Positions 8,881 to 17,238 of a stretch of DNA of 64,000 nucleotides are shown piece after piece; the stretch's first letter is position 1; every line of letters starts with the position of its first letter. Below the pieces are notes generated by a model. That model was given only the letters and a program-made list of their open reading frames with translations. It did not search any database and was not told where the DNA came from. Made by a program: the position numbers and the translations under genes. This DNA comes from Antarctobacter albus (lineage in GTDB: Bacteria; Pseudomonadota; Alphaproteobacteria; Rhodobacterales; Rhodobacteraceae), in the NCBI RefSeq assembly GCF_900101505.1, contig NZ_FMZI01000001.1, positions 186,001 through 250,000 on the forward strand. The letters run 5' to 3'.

Positions 8881-8911
8881 CCCCCGGCAGAGCCTCTGCC
8901 GGGGGTCTTCC
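8881..8911 (+). terminator. Intrinsic terminator after first OmpA-family gene
   Basis: CCCCCGGCAGAG (8881-8892) pairs with CTCTGCCGGGGG (8894-8905), effectively an 11-bp GC-rich stem with a three-base loop. It is followed by TCTTCCTTT and lies 25 bases after the stop of the gene at 7047-8855. Confidence 0.85.
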
Positions 8912-9106
8912 TTTGCGGGTCTGGAATACCTCCGTTGTCCGAAATCGTCGAACGGGGTTTGATGACGCCACGTCACCAGACCCGCTGCCGGGAGTATTGT
9001 TTTCATTGCTGGCCGCCCTACCGGGCAGGGCCGCGCATTCGGTGTCGAGACTGGTGCGACAAGGACTTTACCTCCGTCCATGCCTTTGCTGGAAAGGAAT
9101 TGCCGA

Positions 9107-10756
9107 ATGAAACGCCTCCTCCTCGCCTCGGCTGCGCTTGGCCTGCTGACGGTTGGCTTTGCCGGCCCCGCCGCGGCCCAGAACTTTGACCTCAAGCAAC
9201 TCTGCAATCCCGCGCTGGGCATCAAGTGCGATCTCGACAGGGGCACGGTCCGCCGGGTGCCTCAGGTCAAGAAGACGCCGCAGGTGATCGTTCAGCCGCC
9301 GCAAAAGACCGTACGCACCCCGAAAAAGACCATCCCGGTGCCCCAGGTCATCGTGACCCCGCAGCCCAAGAAGCGCCCTGCGCAGGTCGTCATCCCCAAG
9401 CAGGTGACCCCCAAGGTGCGGGTGCCCGACGTCCAGATCGTGCGCCCGAAGGGCAAGACACCGACCATCCGTGTGCCCACCGGGACAATCGCGCCGGGCC
9501 TCAAGGTGCCGGACGTCAAGATCGCGATCCCGCCCAAAACCCGCCAGCCCGCCATCAAGGTCGCGCCCGGCGGCAAGGTCACGGTCAAGCCCGGTGCCGT
9601 GGACCTGGATGCGCTGCGAAAGCAGCTTGCCAAGGATATCGTCGGCGGCAAGCCCTCCGGCGGAGTCAAGATCGCGCCGCGCCCGGGCAAGACCGTGCGA
9701 CTGCCGGTCGGCAGCATCGACCTGGGGTCCAGCCAGCGACAGGCCGATATCGTGGCCCTGCGTGACGTGGCCAAGGTGGCCGCGGCCGTCGGCATCGCGG
9801 CCGGGGCGGTCAAGGTGCTGGATCGGACGCTGACCGCCGAGGACGTGCGCCGCTCGTCCGAGGATTTCGACAAGGTGGCCCGCCAGATCGGTATCAGGAC
9901 CGGCACGCTGGATTTTCGCCGCGTGGACCTGGGCAAGGTGCTGCAGAACGGTGACAAGGTCATCACCAACAGCGGTGACCGCATGGTGGTGCAGAACAAC
10001 GGTGTCATGCGCGTTTTGCGCAACGACGACGTGCTGTTGAACCGGCCCGGCACCAACGTGCAGACCTTTCAGTACAAGGACGGCTCCACTCGCAACGTGA
10101 TGCTCTACCAGGATGGCAGCCAGGTCGAGACGGTGCGCGCACCGGACGGGCGCGTGCTGCGCCGGTCCACCATCGCGCCCGACGGGACCGAGGTCGTGCT
10201 GTTCGACGACACGCAGCAGAGTGACCAGGTGGTCGTCACCAACCTGCCCGAGGTCAAGGGGCCCAGCGTCGTCGCCTATCAAAGCGACAGCGACGTGAAC
10301 GGGGCGTTGGGCGCCGAGACTGCCGTCGATGCGGGGCGGCTGTTCTCGCTGGCGCAGGTGCGTGACATCGACGCCGTGCGTAAGATGGCGCCGGGGATCA
10401 ACATCGACACGATCCACTTTGCCTCGAACTCTGCCGCGATCCGACCCGAAGAAGCCGAGGAGCTGGCCGCGCTGGGCTATGCCATGCTGGAGGCGATCGC
10501 CCTTGATCCGGGCGAGGTCTTTCTGATCGAGGGGCACACGGATGCGCGGGGGAACAAGGCCTACAACCTGTCGCTGTCCGACCGGCGGGCTGAATCGGTG
10601 GCCCTGGCCCTGATCGAGTATTTCGGCGTGCCGCCGGAGAACCTGGTGCTGCAGGGTTACGGCGAAAGCGATCTGCTGGTCGTGACCGACCAGGCGGAAC
10701 AGGCCAACCGCCGCGCCGCCGTCCGCCGGATCACCCCGCTTTTGACCGATACCTGA
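9107..10756 (+). CDS. OmpA-family protein, paralogue of the upstream gene
   Basis: Protein of 549 residues starting at the ATG at 9107 (MKRLLLASAALG), which has a GGAAAGGA ribosome site and a clean signal peptide ending AAAQ. Residues ~45-200 are Pro/Lys/Val-rich (KVPDVKIAIPPKT), basic where the neighbour's spacer is acidic. The middle block (EDVRRSSEDF, ITNSGDRMVVQNNG, RVLRNDDVLLNRPG) and the C-terminal OmpA domain (TIHFASNSAAIRPEE, EGHTDARGNK, LSDRRAESVA) are close to the gene at 7047-8855. The two arose by duplication. They have separate ribosome sites and terminators, so they are probably transcribed independently. Role: peptidoglycan-associated envelope protein. Confidence 0.85.
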   Translation: MKRLLLASAALGLLTVGFAGPAAAQNFDLKQLCNPALGIKCDLDRGTVRRVPQVKKTPQVIVQPPQKTVRTPKKTIPVPQVIVTPQPKKRPAQVVIPKQVTPKVRVPDVQIVRPKGKTPTIRVPTGTIAPGLKVPDVKIAIPPKTRQPAIKVAPGGKVTVKPGAVDLDALRKQLAKDIVGGKPSGGVKIAPRPGKTVRLPVGSIDLGSSQRQADIVALRDVAKVAAAVGIAAGAVKVLDRTLTAEDVRRSSEDFDKVARQIGIRTGTLDFRRVDLGKVLQNGDKVITNSGDRMVVQNNGVMRVLRNDDVLLNRPGTNVQTFQYKDGSTRNVMLYQDGSQVETVRAPDGRVLRRSTIAPDGTEVVLFDDTQQSDQVVVTNLPEVKGPSVVAYQSDSDVNGALGAETAVDAGRLFSLAQVRDIDAVRKMAPGINIDTIHFASNSAAIRPEEAEELAALGYAMLEAIALDPGEVFLIEGHTDARGNKAYNLSLSDRRAESVALALIEYFGVPPENLVLQGYGESDLLVVTDQAEQANRRAAVRRITPLLTDT

Positions 10757-10776
10757 TCCTGCCCTCTGAACATGGT

Positions 10777-10809
10777 AAAAGCCCCCGGCACGCGCAGGGG
10801 GCTTTTCCG
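10777..10809 (+). terminator. Intrinsic terminator after second OmpA-family gene
   Basis: AAAAGCCCCC (10777-10786) pairs with GGGGGCTTTT (10797-10806) around a 10-base loop. The stem runs into the T tract and lies 20 bases after the stop codon at 10756. Confidence 0.85.
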
Positions 10810-10894
10810 TTTCACGACCCGAACGAAATATTCTGTTTCTTGCACATTTTAAGCTGCGCATTGATCTGGATCATCCGCCCCTCCTTGCTCGAGT

Positions 10895-10916
10895 GATATT
10901 CTGAAAGTGGAATATC
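10895..10916. promoter_or_regulatory. ATTC-N8-GAAT operator (BigR/SqrR type) before the YeeE/YedE pair
   Basis: GATATTC (10895-10901), eight bases, GAATATC (10910-10916): a perfect 7-bp inverted repeat ending 22 bases before the ATG at 10939. From memory, ATTC-N8-GAAT is the core reported for the persulfide-sensing ArsR-family repressors BigR and SqrR, which control sulfide-responsive genes in alphaproteobacteria. The downstream genes are sulfur transporters, so repression relieved by reactive sulfur is the likely control. No such regulator gene is in the window. Confidence 0.7.
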
Positions 10917-10938
10917 AATGCAAAGGGGGAGAGAGCGC

Positions 10939-11487
10939 ATGACTCTCGACTGGAAACTTGGAGGCGTGCTCTTGGGCGTCGTCTTCTTTGCGGCGGTGCT
11001 GCTGGTCAAGCCCATCGGTGTCTCGACGCAATTCGTGATCCTGGACGGGATCGTGGCGGATGCGGTCAACCCGGATTTCATCACTCAGACCGAGGACGGA
11101 TATACCTCGACCAATGCCTACATGGCCAAATCGTCGGGCAAATATGCCAAGAGTGCGGCCAATCCGCTGAACTACTCGTTCATCTTCGTTTTGGCGATGG
11201 CAGCGGGTGCTGCGCTTTCGGCCTTTTCGCGCGGGGGCGTCGGACGGGCCGAAAAACGGTTGCCGCAGATCTGGGAGGCCAATTTCGGTGACACGCCGTG
11301 GAAACGCTATGCCGTGGCCTTTCTGGGCGGGTTTGTCGTGCTCTACGGCGCGCGTCTGGCGGGGGGCTGTACCTCGGGGCACATGATGTCGGGCATGATG
11401 CAGACCGCTCTGTCAGGCTACATCTTCGCCGCCGGGGCCTTTGCCGCCGCCATTCCCACCGCAATGATGATGTACAAGGAGGGCTGA
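10939..11487 (+). CDS. YeeE/YedE-family sulfur transporter subunit (first of pair)
   Basis: Protein of 182 residues. The ATG at 10939 is chosen for the AAGGGGGAG ribosome site 8 bases before it. It has about four membrane segments and the family signature GGCTSGHMMSG, whose Cys is thought to relay sulfur in YeeE/YedE (TsuA-like) transporters. Residues ~20-80 between the first two segments are soluble (STNAYMAKSSGKYAKS), probably periplasmic. The partner gene starts three bases after the stop, so they are co-translated as a split two-subunit (PmpA/PmpB-like) transporter for thiosulfate or related sulfur compounds. An SqrR/BigR-like operator lies directly upstream. Confidence 0.8.
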   Translation: MTLDWKLGGVLLGVVFFAAVLLVKPIGVSTQFVILDGIVADAVNPDFITQTEDGYTSTNAYMAKSSGKYAKSAANPLNYSFIFVLAMAAGAALSAFSRGGVGRAEKRLPQIWEANFGDTPWKRYAVAFLGGFVVLYGARLAGGCTSGHMMSGMMQTALSGYIFAAGAFAAAIPTAMMMYKEG

Positions 11488-11490
11488 ACG

Positions 11491-12081
11491 ATGGAAATCC
11501 TTCTGGCAATCGTGATCGGTGTCGCCTTCGGGGCGGTGCTGGACCGGATCGGGGCGACCAATCCCAACGTGATCTCGGGGATGCTGACCCTGCGGCGCAT
11601 CAAGTTGATGAAGACCATCCTGCTGGCGATCGGCACCGGCTCGATCCTGATGTTCGGCGGGCAGATGCTGGGCCTTGTCGACGTGGGCCACATGAGCGTC
11701 AAGGCCGCCTATATCGGTGTCTTCATCGGTGGCTTGATGCTGGGCGCGGGCTGGGCGGCCTCGGGCTTCTGCCCCGGCACCGGCGTCTGTGCGGCGGCCA
11801 CCGGGCGCCGTGACGCGCTGTTCTTCATCGCCGGGGGCCTTCTGGGCGCGGCTGCCTACATGGCGACCTACCCGGCCTGGAAGGCCAGCGGCCTGCTGAA
11901 CGACATCGCGGGTGGCAAGGTCACGTTGGGCAGCGTTCCGGGGGCGTCCTACGACGGGATCTTCGCTGTCTCTGGTGACATCCTCGGCATCGTGCTGGGC
12001 TTGGTCTTCGTGCTCGTGGCCTTTGTTCTGCCGGACAACCTGACCGGCCAGAAACGGCCCGCCGAGCTGCCCGCGGAATAA
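11491..12081 (+). CDS. YeeE/YedE-family sulfur transporter subunit (second of pair)
   Basis: Protein of 196 residues with four to five membrane segments. It carries the second copy of the family motif, GFCPGTGVCAAATG, with two Cys. A long extramembrane loop (residues ~125-160) and a final membrane segment follow. It begins three bases after the stop of the first YeeE-like gene, and an AGGAGGGC run overlapping that stop acts as ribosome site. Single-chain YeeE proteins contain both halves; here the two halves are separate genes, the PmpA/PmpB arrangement. A bidirectional terminator follows at 12099-12135. Confidence 0.8.
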   Translation: MEILLAIVIGVAFGAVLDRIGATNPNVISGMLTLRRIKLMKTILLAIGTGSILMFGGQMLGLVDVGHMSVKAAYIGVFIGGLMLGAGWAASGFCPGTGVCAAATGRRDALFFIAGGLLGAAAYMATYPAWKASGLLNDIAGGKVTLGSVPGASYDGIFAVSGDILGIVLGLVFVLVAFVLPDNLTGQKRPAELPAE

Positions 12082-12098
12082 ACCGCCACTCACGCAGC

Positions 12099-12135
12099 AA
12101 AAACGCCGTCCCGGGAGACCGGGGCGGCGTTTTTT
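12099..12135. terminator. Bidirectional intrinsic terminator between convergent genes
   Basis: AAAAACGCCGTCCCGG (12099-12114) pairs over its full 16 bases, with one G-U pair, with the run ending GGCGGCGTTTTT. The loop is GAGA and there are A5 and T6 tracts on the two sides, so it can stop transcripts from both strands. It overlaps the stop of the minus-strand gene at 12135. Confidence 0.9.
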
Positions 12136-12572
12136 CAGTCGATCAGAACGCCTTCGGTGACAAAGACCGCGCGATAGGTTTCCGGGCTGTCGTCGAAATT
12201 CAGGGTTCCGCGCACGGTGACCTTTGTCGCCTCGGGGACGTCGGGCATGGGGCGCTTCATGCTGACCTCGAGCGAGGGACCATAACCGTTCTGACCGCAG
12301 AACGGGCAATCGGCCGGGTCCGGCACCAGCAGGAAGGTCGAGACATAGGCCTGTGCCTCGACCGGGACGTAATAGCCCGTGACCTCGAAATCCTGCGCCT
12401 GGTCGCGCAGCGCCTCGGGGATGGTCTTGGCCACCGACCACGAGGTCTCTGTCTCTGTCTCCTCGTACTCGATCGCGCTGATCAGGTCCCAGGGGTTTGC
12501 CTCGGCCGTACAGGGTGCAGCAAGGCAGAGCGTGGCGGCGTGGAAGCCGGCGATGAGATGCATCATGGTCAT
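12135..12572 (-). CDS. DUF3299-like exported protein
   Basis: Protein of 145 residues from the ATG at 12572, which gives a signal peptide (MTMMHLIAGFHAATLCLAA) cleaved near CTAEA. The longer upstream reading is basic and not export-competent. The mature part reads NPWDLISAIEYEE, then VTGYYVPVE, STFLLVPDPADCPFCGQNG and VTVRGTLNF, matching the DUF3299 pattern: a polypeptide entering with PWDLI, a GYYVPLE strand, then a LLVP...C strand. Members are periplasmic or lipoproteins of unknown function, sometimes near metal or transport genes. The CPFC pair could bind metal or form a disulfide. It converges with the sulfur-transporter operon. Confidence 0.65.
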   Translation of the reverse strand: MTMMHLIAGFHAATLCLAAPCTAEANPWDLISAIEYEETETETSWSVAKTIPEALRDQAQDFEVTGYYVPVEAQAYVSTFLLVPDPADCPFCGQNGYGPSLEVSMKRPMPDVPEATKVTVRGTLNFDDSPETYRAVFVTEGVLID

Positions 12573-12720
12573 GGGGCGGAAGATAGGCCATGCGCCGCGC
12601 CCATGCCATGCCGATTGCGCACAAGGCCGGGGGGCTTGGCAAAGAATTGCGCGCCGCCGCCTTTCATGACCCGGTTCGCCTTGGCTATAGATTGGACAAG
12701 CTAGGAGGGTGAGGCACGGC

Positions 12721-13656
12721 ATGAAGGCATCGGAACTGACACGGCGGCAGGCAACGCGCACAATCGACGGGTTGTCCTTTCCGGTGATCCAGAGGATCGG
12801 CGACTATCACCTCGTGGACATGACCGTTTTCGAGGATGGTTTGATCGAGGCGCCGGAACTGATGGACCTGGCCATGTTCGAGGAGGACGTTCGCAAGGGG
12901 CGGGTCCGGACCTCGATCCCCGATGGCGAACCGTTGCGCCTTGGACGGTCCGGTTTGCTGGACCTGGAACAGGGGGACTGGACGCTCACGCCCGATGCGC
13001 TGGTCGAGCGGGTCTATGGCCTGCTGGCCGAGTTGAACCCCGACCTGGACAACCTGACAGACCTGCAAGGCAGCGCCAGCCATGTCGTCGATGGGCGGTT
13101 GCGCTGGAAGCAGAACCGCACCCGCAGTGCGCCCTGGTGCGAGGCTGAGCCGGACAGCGACCATGACCGGAATCCGGGTAAGTGGCTCTGGGCCTTCGAG
13201 AGGGGCGGGGAGAGTATCGACCTGGTGCAGCTGGTTCTGTTCCGGAACGATGCGCTGACGGTCACGGGCAGCGGCGGGACGCGGTCTGTGTCACTCGATG
13301 ATTTCGAGGTGGAGCTGGGACAGGGCCGATACGATTTCCCGCGTGAGGGCGACAGGGTGACGATCCGGGGGCTGGGGGCGGCAACCTGCGCCTATGCTGC
13401 GCCGGGGCCCTGTTCGGGTGAGGCGCTGATCGGAGAGTTGCGGGAAAGCGGGCGCGAACTGCGCGGCGAGCCGACGAGCTTCCATGTCTGCCGTTCGGCG
13501 GCGGATGCCTATTGGGCGGACCCCACGGAAGAAAACCTTGAAACCCTGCGGCGGACCTACGAGGCCGTACCACCCCACCTGCGCCGCTACTGCGGTGACA
13601 TGGATGACAAGGACGTCCCGATCCGCAAGGTGCTGTACGGCGACAGCAGGGTCTGA
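12721..13656 (+). CDS. Hypothetical protein
   Basis: Soluble-looking protein of 311 residues with no signal peptide or membrane segment and no family I recognise. AGGAGGG at 12703-12709 serves either the ATG at 12721 or a GTG at 12709; I prefer the ATG. Acidic and tryptophan-containing stretches (CEAEPDSDHD, GKWLWAFERGGE) and a small Cys set near the C-terminus (FHVCRS, RYCGDMDDKD) are the only landmarks. It has its own ribosome site and stands alone between a convergent DUF3299 gene and prfC. Codon use matches its neighbours, so it is probably a real lineage-specific gene. Confidence 0.6.
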   Translation: MKASELTRRQATRTIDGLSFPVIQRIGDYHLVDMTVFEDGLIEAPELMDLAMFEEDVRKGRVRTSIPDGEPLRLGRSGLLDLEQGDWTLTPDALVERVYGLLAELNPDLDNLTDLQGSASHVVDGRLRWKQNRTRSAPWCEAEPDSDHDRNPGKWLWAFERGGESIDLVQLVLFRNDALTVTGSGGTRSVSLDDFEVELGQGRYDFPREGDRVTIRGLGAATCAYAAPGPCSGEALIGELRESGRELRGEPTSFHVCRSAADAYWADPTEENLETLRRTYEAVPPHLRRYCGDMDDKDVPIRKVLYGDSRV

Positions 13657-13696
13657 GGCTTTGGTGTGGCACCCGGAATGGAGGGGTGTGGGCGGT

Positions 13697-13762
13697 GATC
13701 CTTTCCTGACGGAAAGGACACCTTTGCCCACCGTAACTTTCGCGATGGGACGCGAAAGTTAC
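13697..13762. repeat. Two hairpins between convergent genes, one spanning the prfC stop
   Basis: Hairpin one is a short CCTTTC...GGAAAGG stem near 13700-13717. Hairpin two is GTAACTTTCGCG (13733-13744) with CGCGAAAGTTAC (13751-13762), a perfect 12-bp repeat around a six-base loop that includes the prfC stop codon (13759-13761). Neither has a clear U tract. Confidence 0.7.
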
Positions 13763-15372
13763 ACCATCATCTCCTTGGTCGCGCTCAGGGTCACGTCCGG
13801 GTAGTCGCGTTCGATCCGGTCGATGTCCCATTGCAGACGCGTCAGGTAGACCACGTCACCGTCATGGTCATAGCTGATGTGCTGCTTGTTGGCGTTGATG
13901 AACTTTTCCACCGCGGCCTTTTCGCCGGTCACCCAGCGGGCCGAGGTGAACTGCGAGGCGTCGAACCGCACCGGCAGACCGTATTCCAGCTCGATCCGGC
14001 TGCCCAGCACCTCGAATTGCAGGGCGCCCACGACACCCACGACAAAACCCGAGCCGATCATGGGTTTGAAGACCTTTGCCGCGCCTTCCTCGGCGAATTG
14101 CATCAGCGCCTTTTCCAAGTGCTTTGCCTTCATCGGATCGCCCGCGCGAACGCTTTGCAGCAGTTCCGGCGCGAAGGAGGGGATGCCCGAGACCTTGAGC
14201 ATCTCGCCCTCGGTCAGCGTGTCGCCGATGCGCAGCTGGCCGTGGTTGGGAATGCCGATGATGTCGCCGGCCCAGGCCTCTTCCGCCAGTTCCCGGTCAG
14301 AGGCCAGGAACAGCACGGGGTTGGAGATCGCCATCGGTTTCTTGGTGCGCACATGGGTCAGCTTCATCCCGCGGGTGAAATGCCCCGAGGCAAGCCGCAC
14401 AAAGGCCACGCGGTCGCGGTGCTTGGGGTCCATGTTGGCCTGCACCTTGAAAACGAACCCGGCGACCTTCTTTTCCTCCGGCGCGATTTCGCGCGGGGTG
14501 GCCTGTTGTACCTGAGGTTCCGGCCCGTAGGTGCCGATGCCTTCCATCAGTTCCTTGACCCCGAAAGAGTTGATCGCCGATCCGAACCAGATCGGGGTCA
14601 TGTGCCCTTCCAGTACCGACTGAGGGTTCAGCGCGGGCAAGAGCTCTCGCGCCATCTCGACCTCTTCGCGGAGCTGTTCCAGCAGGTTGGCGGGGATGTG
14701 TTCGTCGAGCCTGGGGTCATCCAGACCCTCCATCGCGATGCTTTCCGCCACCCTGTTGCGGTCGGCGCGGTCCATCAACTCCAGCCGGTCGTTCAGCATG
14801 TCGTAACAGCCGAGGAAATCGCGCCCCATGCCGATGGGCCAGCTGGCGGGTGTCACGTCAATAGCCAGGTTTTCCTGGATCTCGTCAATGATCTCGAAGG
14901 TGTCGCGCGCCTCGCGGTCCATCTTGTTGCAGAAGGTCAGGATCGGCAGGTCACGCAGGCGGCAGACCTCGAACAGCTTGCGGGTCTGGCTTTCGACGCC
15001 CTTGGCCCCGTCGATCACCATGACCGCCGCGTCCACCGCAGTCAGCGTGCGGTAGGTATCCTCGGAAAAGTCGCTGTGGCCGGGCGTGTCCACCAGGTTG
15101 AAGCGGAAGTTCCGCTCTTTGCTGGAAAAGTCGAAGGACATGGCCGAGGCCGAGACGGAAATGCCCCGGTCCTTTTCCATCTGCATGAAGTCCGACCGCG
15201 TGCGCCGCGCCTCGCCCTTGGCGCGCACCTGCCCGGCCATCTGGATGGCGCCGCCATACAGAAGGAATTTCTCCGTCAGGGTCGTCTTGCCGGCGTCCGG
15301 GTGCGAGATGATCGCAAAGGTCCGGCGGCGGGCGATTTCGGGCGGCAGTTGGGGGCGGTTGGTGTCCAGCAT
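13759..15372 (-). CDS. prfC: Peptide chain release factor 3
   Basis: Translational GTPase of 537 residues, the usual RF3 length. It releases RF1/RF2 from the ribosome after peptide release. G-domain motifs are plain: SHPDAGKTTLTEK (G1, ~25), DRGISVSASAMSF (G2), DTPGHSDF (G3), FCNKMDRE (G4). The insert QMAGQVRAKGEARRTRSDF is characteristic of RF3 rather than EF-G or LepA. The start at 15372 (MLDTNRPQLPPEIARRRTF) aligns with family N-termini. It stands alone, divergent from the Hint-protein gene. A 12-bp inverted repeat lies across the stop codon. Confidence 0.95.
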   Translation of the reverse strand: MLDTNRPQLPPEIARRRTFAIISHPDAGKTTLTEKFLLYGGAIQMAGQVRAKGEARRTRSDFMQMEKDRGISVSASAMSFDFSSKERNFRFNLVDTPGHSDFSEDTYRTLTAVDAAVMVIDGAKGVESQTRKLFEVCRLRDLPILTFCNKMDREARDTFEIIDEIQENLAIDVTPASWPIGMGRDFLGCYDMLNDRLELMDRADRNRVAESIAMEGLDDPRLDEHIPANLLEQLREEVEMARELLPALNPQSVLEGHMTPIWFGSAINSFGVKELMEGIGTYGPEPQVQQATPREIAPEEKKVAGFVFKVQANMDPKHRDRVAFVRLASGHFTRGMKLTHVRTKKPMAISNPVLFLASDRELAEEAWAGDIIGIPNHGQLRIGDTLTEGEMLKVSGIPSFAPELLQSVRAGDPMKAKHLEKALMQFAEEGAAKVFKPMIGSGFVVGVVGALQFEVLGSRIELEYGLPVRFDASQFTSARWVTGEKAAVEKFINANKQHISYDHDGDVVYLTRLQWDIDRIERDYPDVTLSATKEMMV

Positions 15373-15473
15373 GGACGCGAATTACAGCGGATTTCCCGCA
15401 GGCACAATCCATGCTTGGACGACGCGCTGGGCATGAGTGGCGAAGGCGCGGCACGGGGGTAGGACGGACAGGG

Positions 15474-15486
15474 TGACGTTACGTCA
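15474..15486. promoter_or_regulatory. TGACG-TTA-CGTCA palindrome in the prfC/Hint divergent spacer
   Basis: A perfect 5-3-5 inverted repeat at 15474-15486 within the 256-base divergent spacer between prfC and the Hint-domain gene. It may be an operator; no regulator is implied by the sequence. Nothing else coding is visible in the spacer. Confidence 0.35.
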
Positions 15487-15628
15487 ATGTCGAGTGTTAA
15501 CCGTATGCGCCTCAAGTTGCCGCGGTTATCCTTTCGCGTGATATGGCCATCAGGTCGCCATGTCCGTCCGGCTTTCGACTTGCGTTGGCGGGATTGCTCC
15601 CTCGAAAATCAGACGCATAGGCCAATAC

Positions 15629-16819
15629 ATGACACTCAATCCCGGCTCTCTTTATTTCACCGCCGTCATTACCGATGCCAACGCGCCTTATGCGGAATCC
15701 TTTTCATTCGTGGTGACGCAGGCCGTGGCTCCGGGTGAACAGATCCAGTTCTGGGATGCCGACACCACGCCCGCGGGTTTCACCTATACGGTTGGTGCCG
15801 GCGGCCTCAGTCCGCTGGACCGGGTCACGATCGCCGAGTTTTCAGCGACCGCCAACACCTTCACGATCCTCGAAGATCCGTCGGGCGGATCGGTTTCGGG
15901 GCTGACCCTGGGCAGTGCCGCCACCTGGACCAACAACAACGCGGAAACCCTCATGGCCGTGTCCGGCAACCAGGTGATCGCGGCGATCAACTCGCGGGAC
16001 GCCTGGGACGAGAACTTCTCGGACATCGCGGCATACGGCGTCAGCCGGACCGCGATGGACACGTATCTGGCCGGCACGCCTGACCCCTCACCTGTTCTGT
16101 CGAATATCATCGGCACGCCGGCGGGGGCGGACAACTACATGTTCACCGGCACGGACCTTACCGGGCTGGACGATCCCGCAAACTGGACCGGGAACATCGA
16201 CCCGGTCGACCACACGAACCCCAATGTGAACGGAACCACCTACGCGACACAGGACGCCAACATCAGTTGTTTCGCGGAGGGCACCCTGATCGCCACGCCG
16301 CAGGGCGAGGTTGCGGTTGAGACCTTGAACGCCGGTGACATGGTGCTGACCGCAGAAGGCGCAGCGGTCGAGGTTCGTTGGATCGGGCGGCAGACAGTCG
16401 TAAAACGCTTTGCCGGGGAAAAGGCGCAATTGGTTCGCATCGCATCCGGGGTGTTGGGCAATCATTCGGATCTCTGCGTGACCGGCGATCATGGCATGGT
16501 GCTGGACGGTCTGGTCATCACTTCCGCGGCGCTGGTGAACGGCGGCAGCATCGACTGGGTGCCGCTGTCCGAGACGCCCGACCGGTTCACCGTCTACCAT
16601 GTCGAGACCGAGGCCCATGATGTGATCCTGGCCAATGGCGCCCCGGCAGAGAGTTTCGTCGATTATGCCACGCGGCGGCGTTTCGACAATCACGCCGAGT
16701 ACCTGGATCTCTACGGCGAGGATCGAGCGATCCCCGAAAGCCCGCTGCCGCGGATAAGCGCCGCGCGCCACGTGCCGCTTGCCCTTCGGCAGAGGCTGGG
16801 GATTTCCGGGGCGGCCTGA
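15629..16819 (+). CDS. Hint (Hedgehog/intein-type) domain protein
   Basis: Protein of 396 residues starting at MTLNPGSLYFTA (15629); no strong ribosome site is seen for the longer in-frame start. The first ~205 residues resemble the beta-sheet N-terminal domain found before Hint modules in Rhodobacteraceae (lamin-tail/calcium-binding-like, QFWDADTTPAGFTYT). The Hint_2-type domain begins at Cys214 (CFAEGTLIATPQGEV) and includes the VTGDHGMVLDG block with its conserved His, and HDVILANG near its end. Such proteins are usually secreted, often by type I systems, with autoprocessing at the Cys suspected but mostly untested. There is no classical signal peptide. No secretion genes are adjacent. Confidence 0.8.
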   Translation: MTLNPGSLYFTAVITDANAPYAESFSFVVTQAVAPGEQIQFWDADTTPAGFTYTVGAGGLSPLDRVTIAEFSATANTFTILEDPSGGSVSGLTLGSAATWTNNNAETLMAVSGNQVIAAINSRDAWDENFSDIAAYGVSRTAMDTYLAGTPDPSPVLSNIIGTPAGADNYMFTGTDLTGLDDPANWTGNIDPVDHTNPNVNGTTYATQDANISCFAEGTLIATPQGEVAVETLNAGDMVLTAEGAAVEVRWIGRQTVVKRFAGEKAQLVRIASGVLGNHSDLCVTGDHGMVLDGLVITSAALVNGGSIDWVPLSETPDRFTVYHVETEAHDVILANGAPAESFVDYATRRRFDNHAEYLDLYGEDRAIPESPLPRISAARHVPLALRQRLGISGAA

Positions 16820-16931
16820 TCGGCACGATTCCGGTGAGTTCTTGCCGGTTTCGACGGGCCAGTGCGTCGTCATTGGCAGAAATGCAGTTGAAGGCTATCC
16901 TGACGGGACCATTTCAGAAGGGGGTTCTTTC

Positions 16932-17219
16932 ATGTCGGACTCGTCGCGCATTAAATCGCGCCTGAATCGTGCGCTCTGTGCTTTCGTCTCGGTGCCGCTC
17001 AGCGCGCTGCCCGTTGCCGCTCAGGACGGCAAGCTGCCTGACCGCATTCCGGGGCGGACGCAGGGCCGCACGCAGATCCGCATCGACCGCAGCAGCAAGA
17101 TCCGCGTTCCGGGCCGGACCACCATCGGCAAGCGCCTGACCACCGGCGCCAGCATCGACGGCGGCCAACTAAGAACTCCCAGTGGGATCCGGGTGAACCG
17201 GACAAGGATCGGCGACTGA
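16932..17219 (+). CDS. Small basic exported protein, unknown function
   Basis: Protein of 95 residues from the ATG at 16932, preceded by AAGGGGG. The N-terminus is a signal peptide (ALCAFVSVPLSALPVAAQDG). The mature ~65 residues are rich in Arg, Thr, Ile and Gly with an alternating pattern (RTQIRIDRSSKIRVPGRTT) suggestive of short beta strands, and contain no Cys. I recognise no family. It lies between the Hint gene and the agmatine-deiminase-like gene, same strand, with 112 bases before it. The composition recalls the basic spacer of the OmpA protein at 9107-10756. An envelope role is a guess. Confidence 0.55.
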   Translation: MSDSSRIKSRLNRALCAFVSVPLSALPVAAQDGKLPDRIPGRTQGRTQIRIDRSSKIRVPGRTTIGKRLTTGASIDGGQLRTPSGIRVNRTRIGD

Positions 17220-17238
17220 TCCTGCGCGCGGGCGGCGT

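Noticed and set aside
10827-10850. Second ATATTC near the YeeE promoter as another BigR/SqrR site
   Set aside because: Only one half-site is present; no GAAT at the eight-base spacing.
9068-10861. 597-codon minus-strand frame over the second OmpA gene
   Set aside because: Shadow of a well-supported plus-strand gene; Gly/Asp/His-rich antisense composition.
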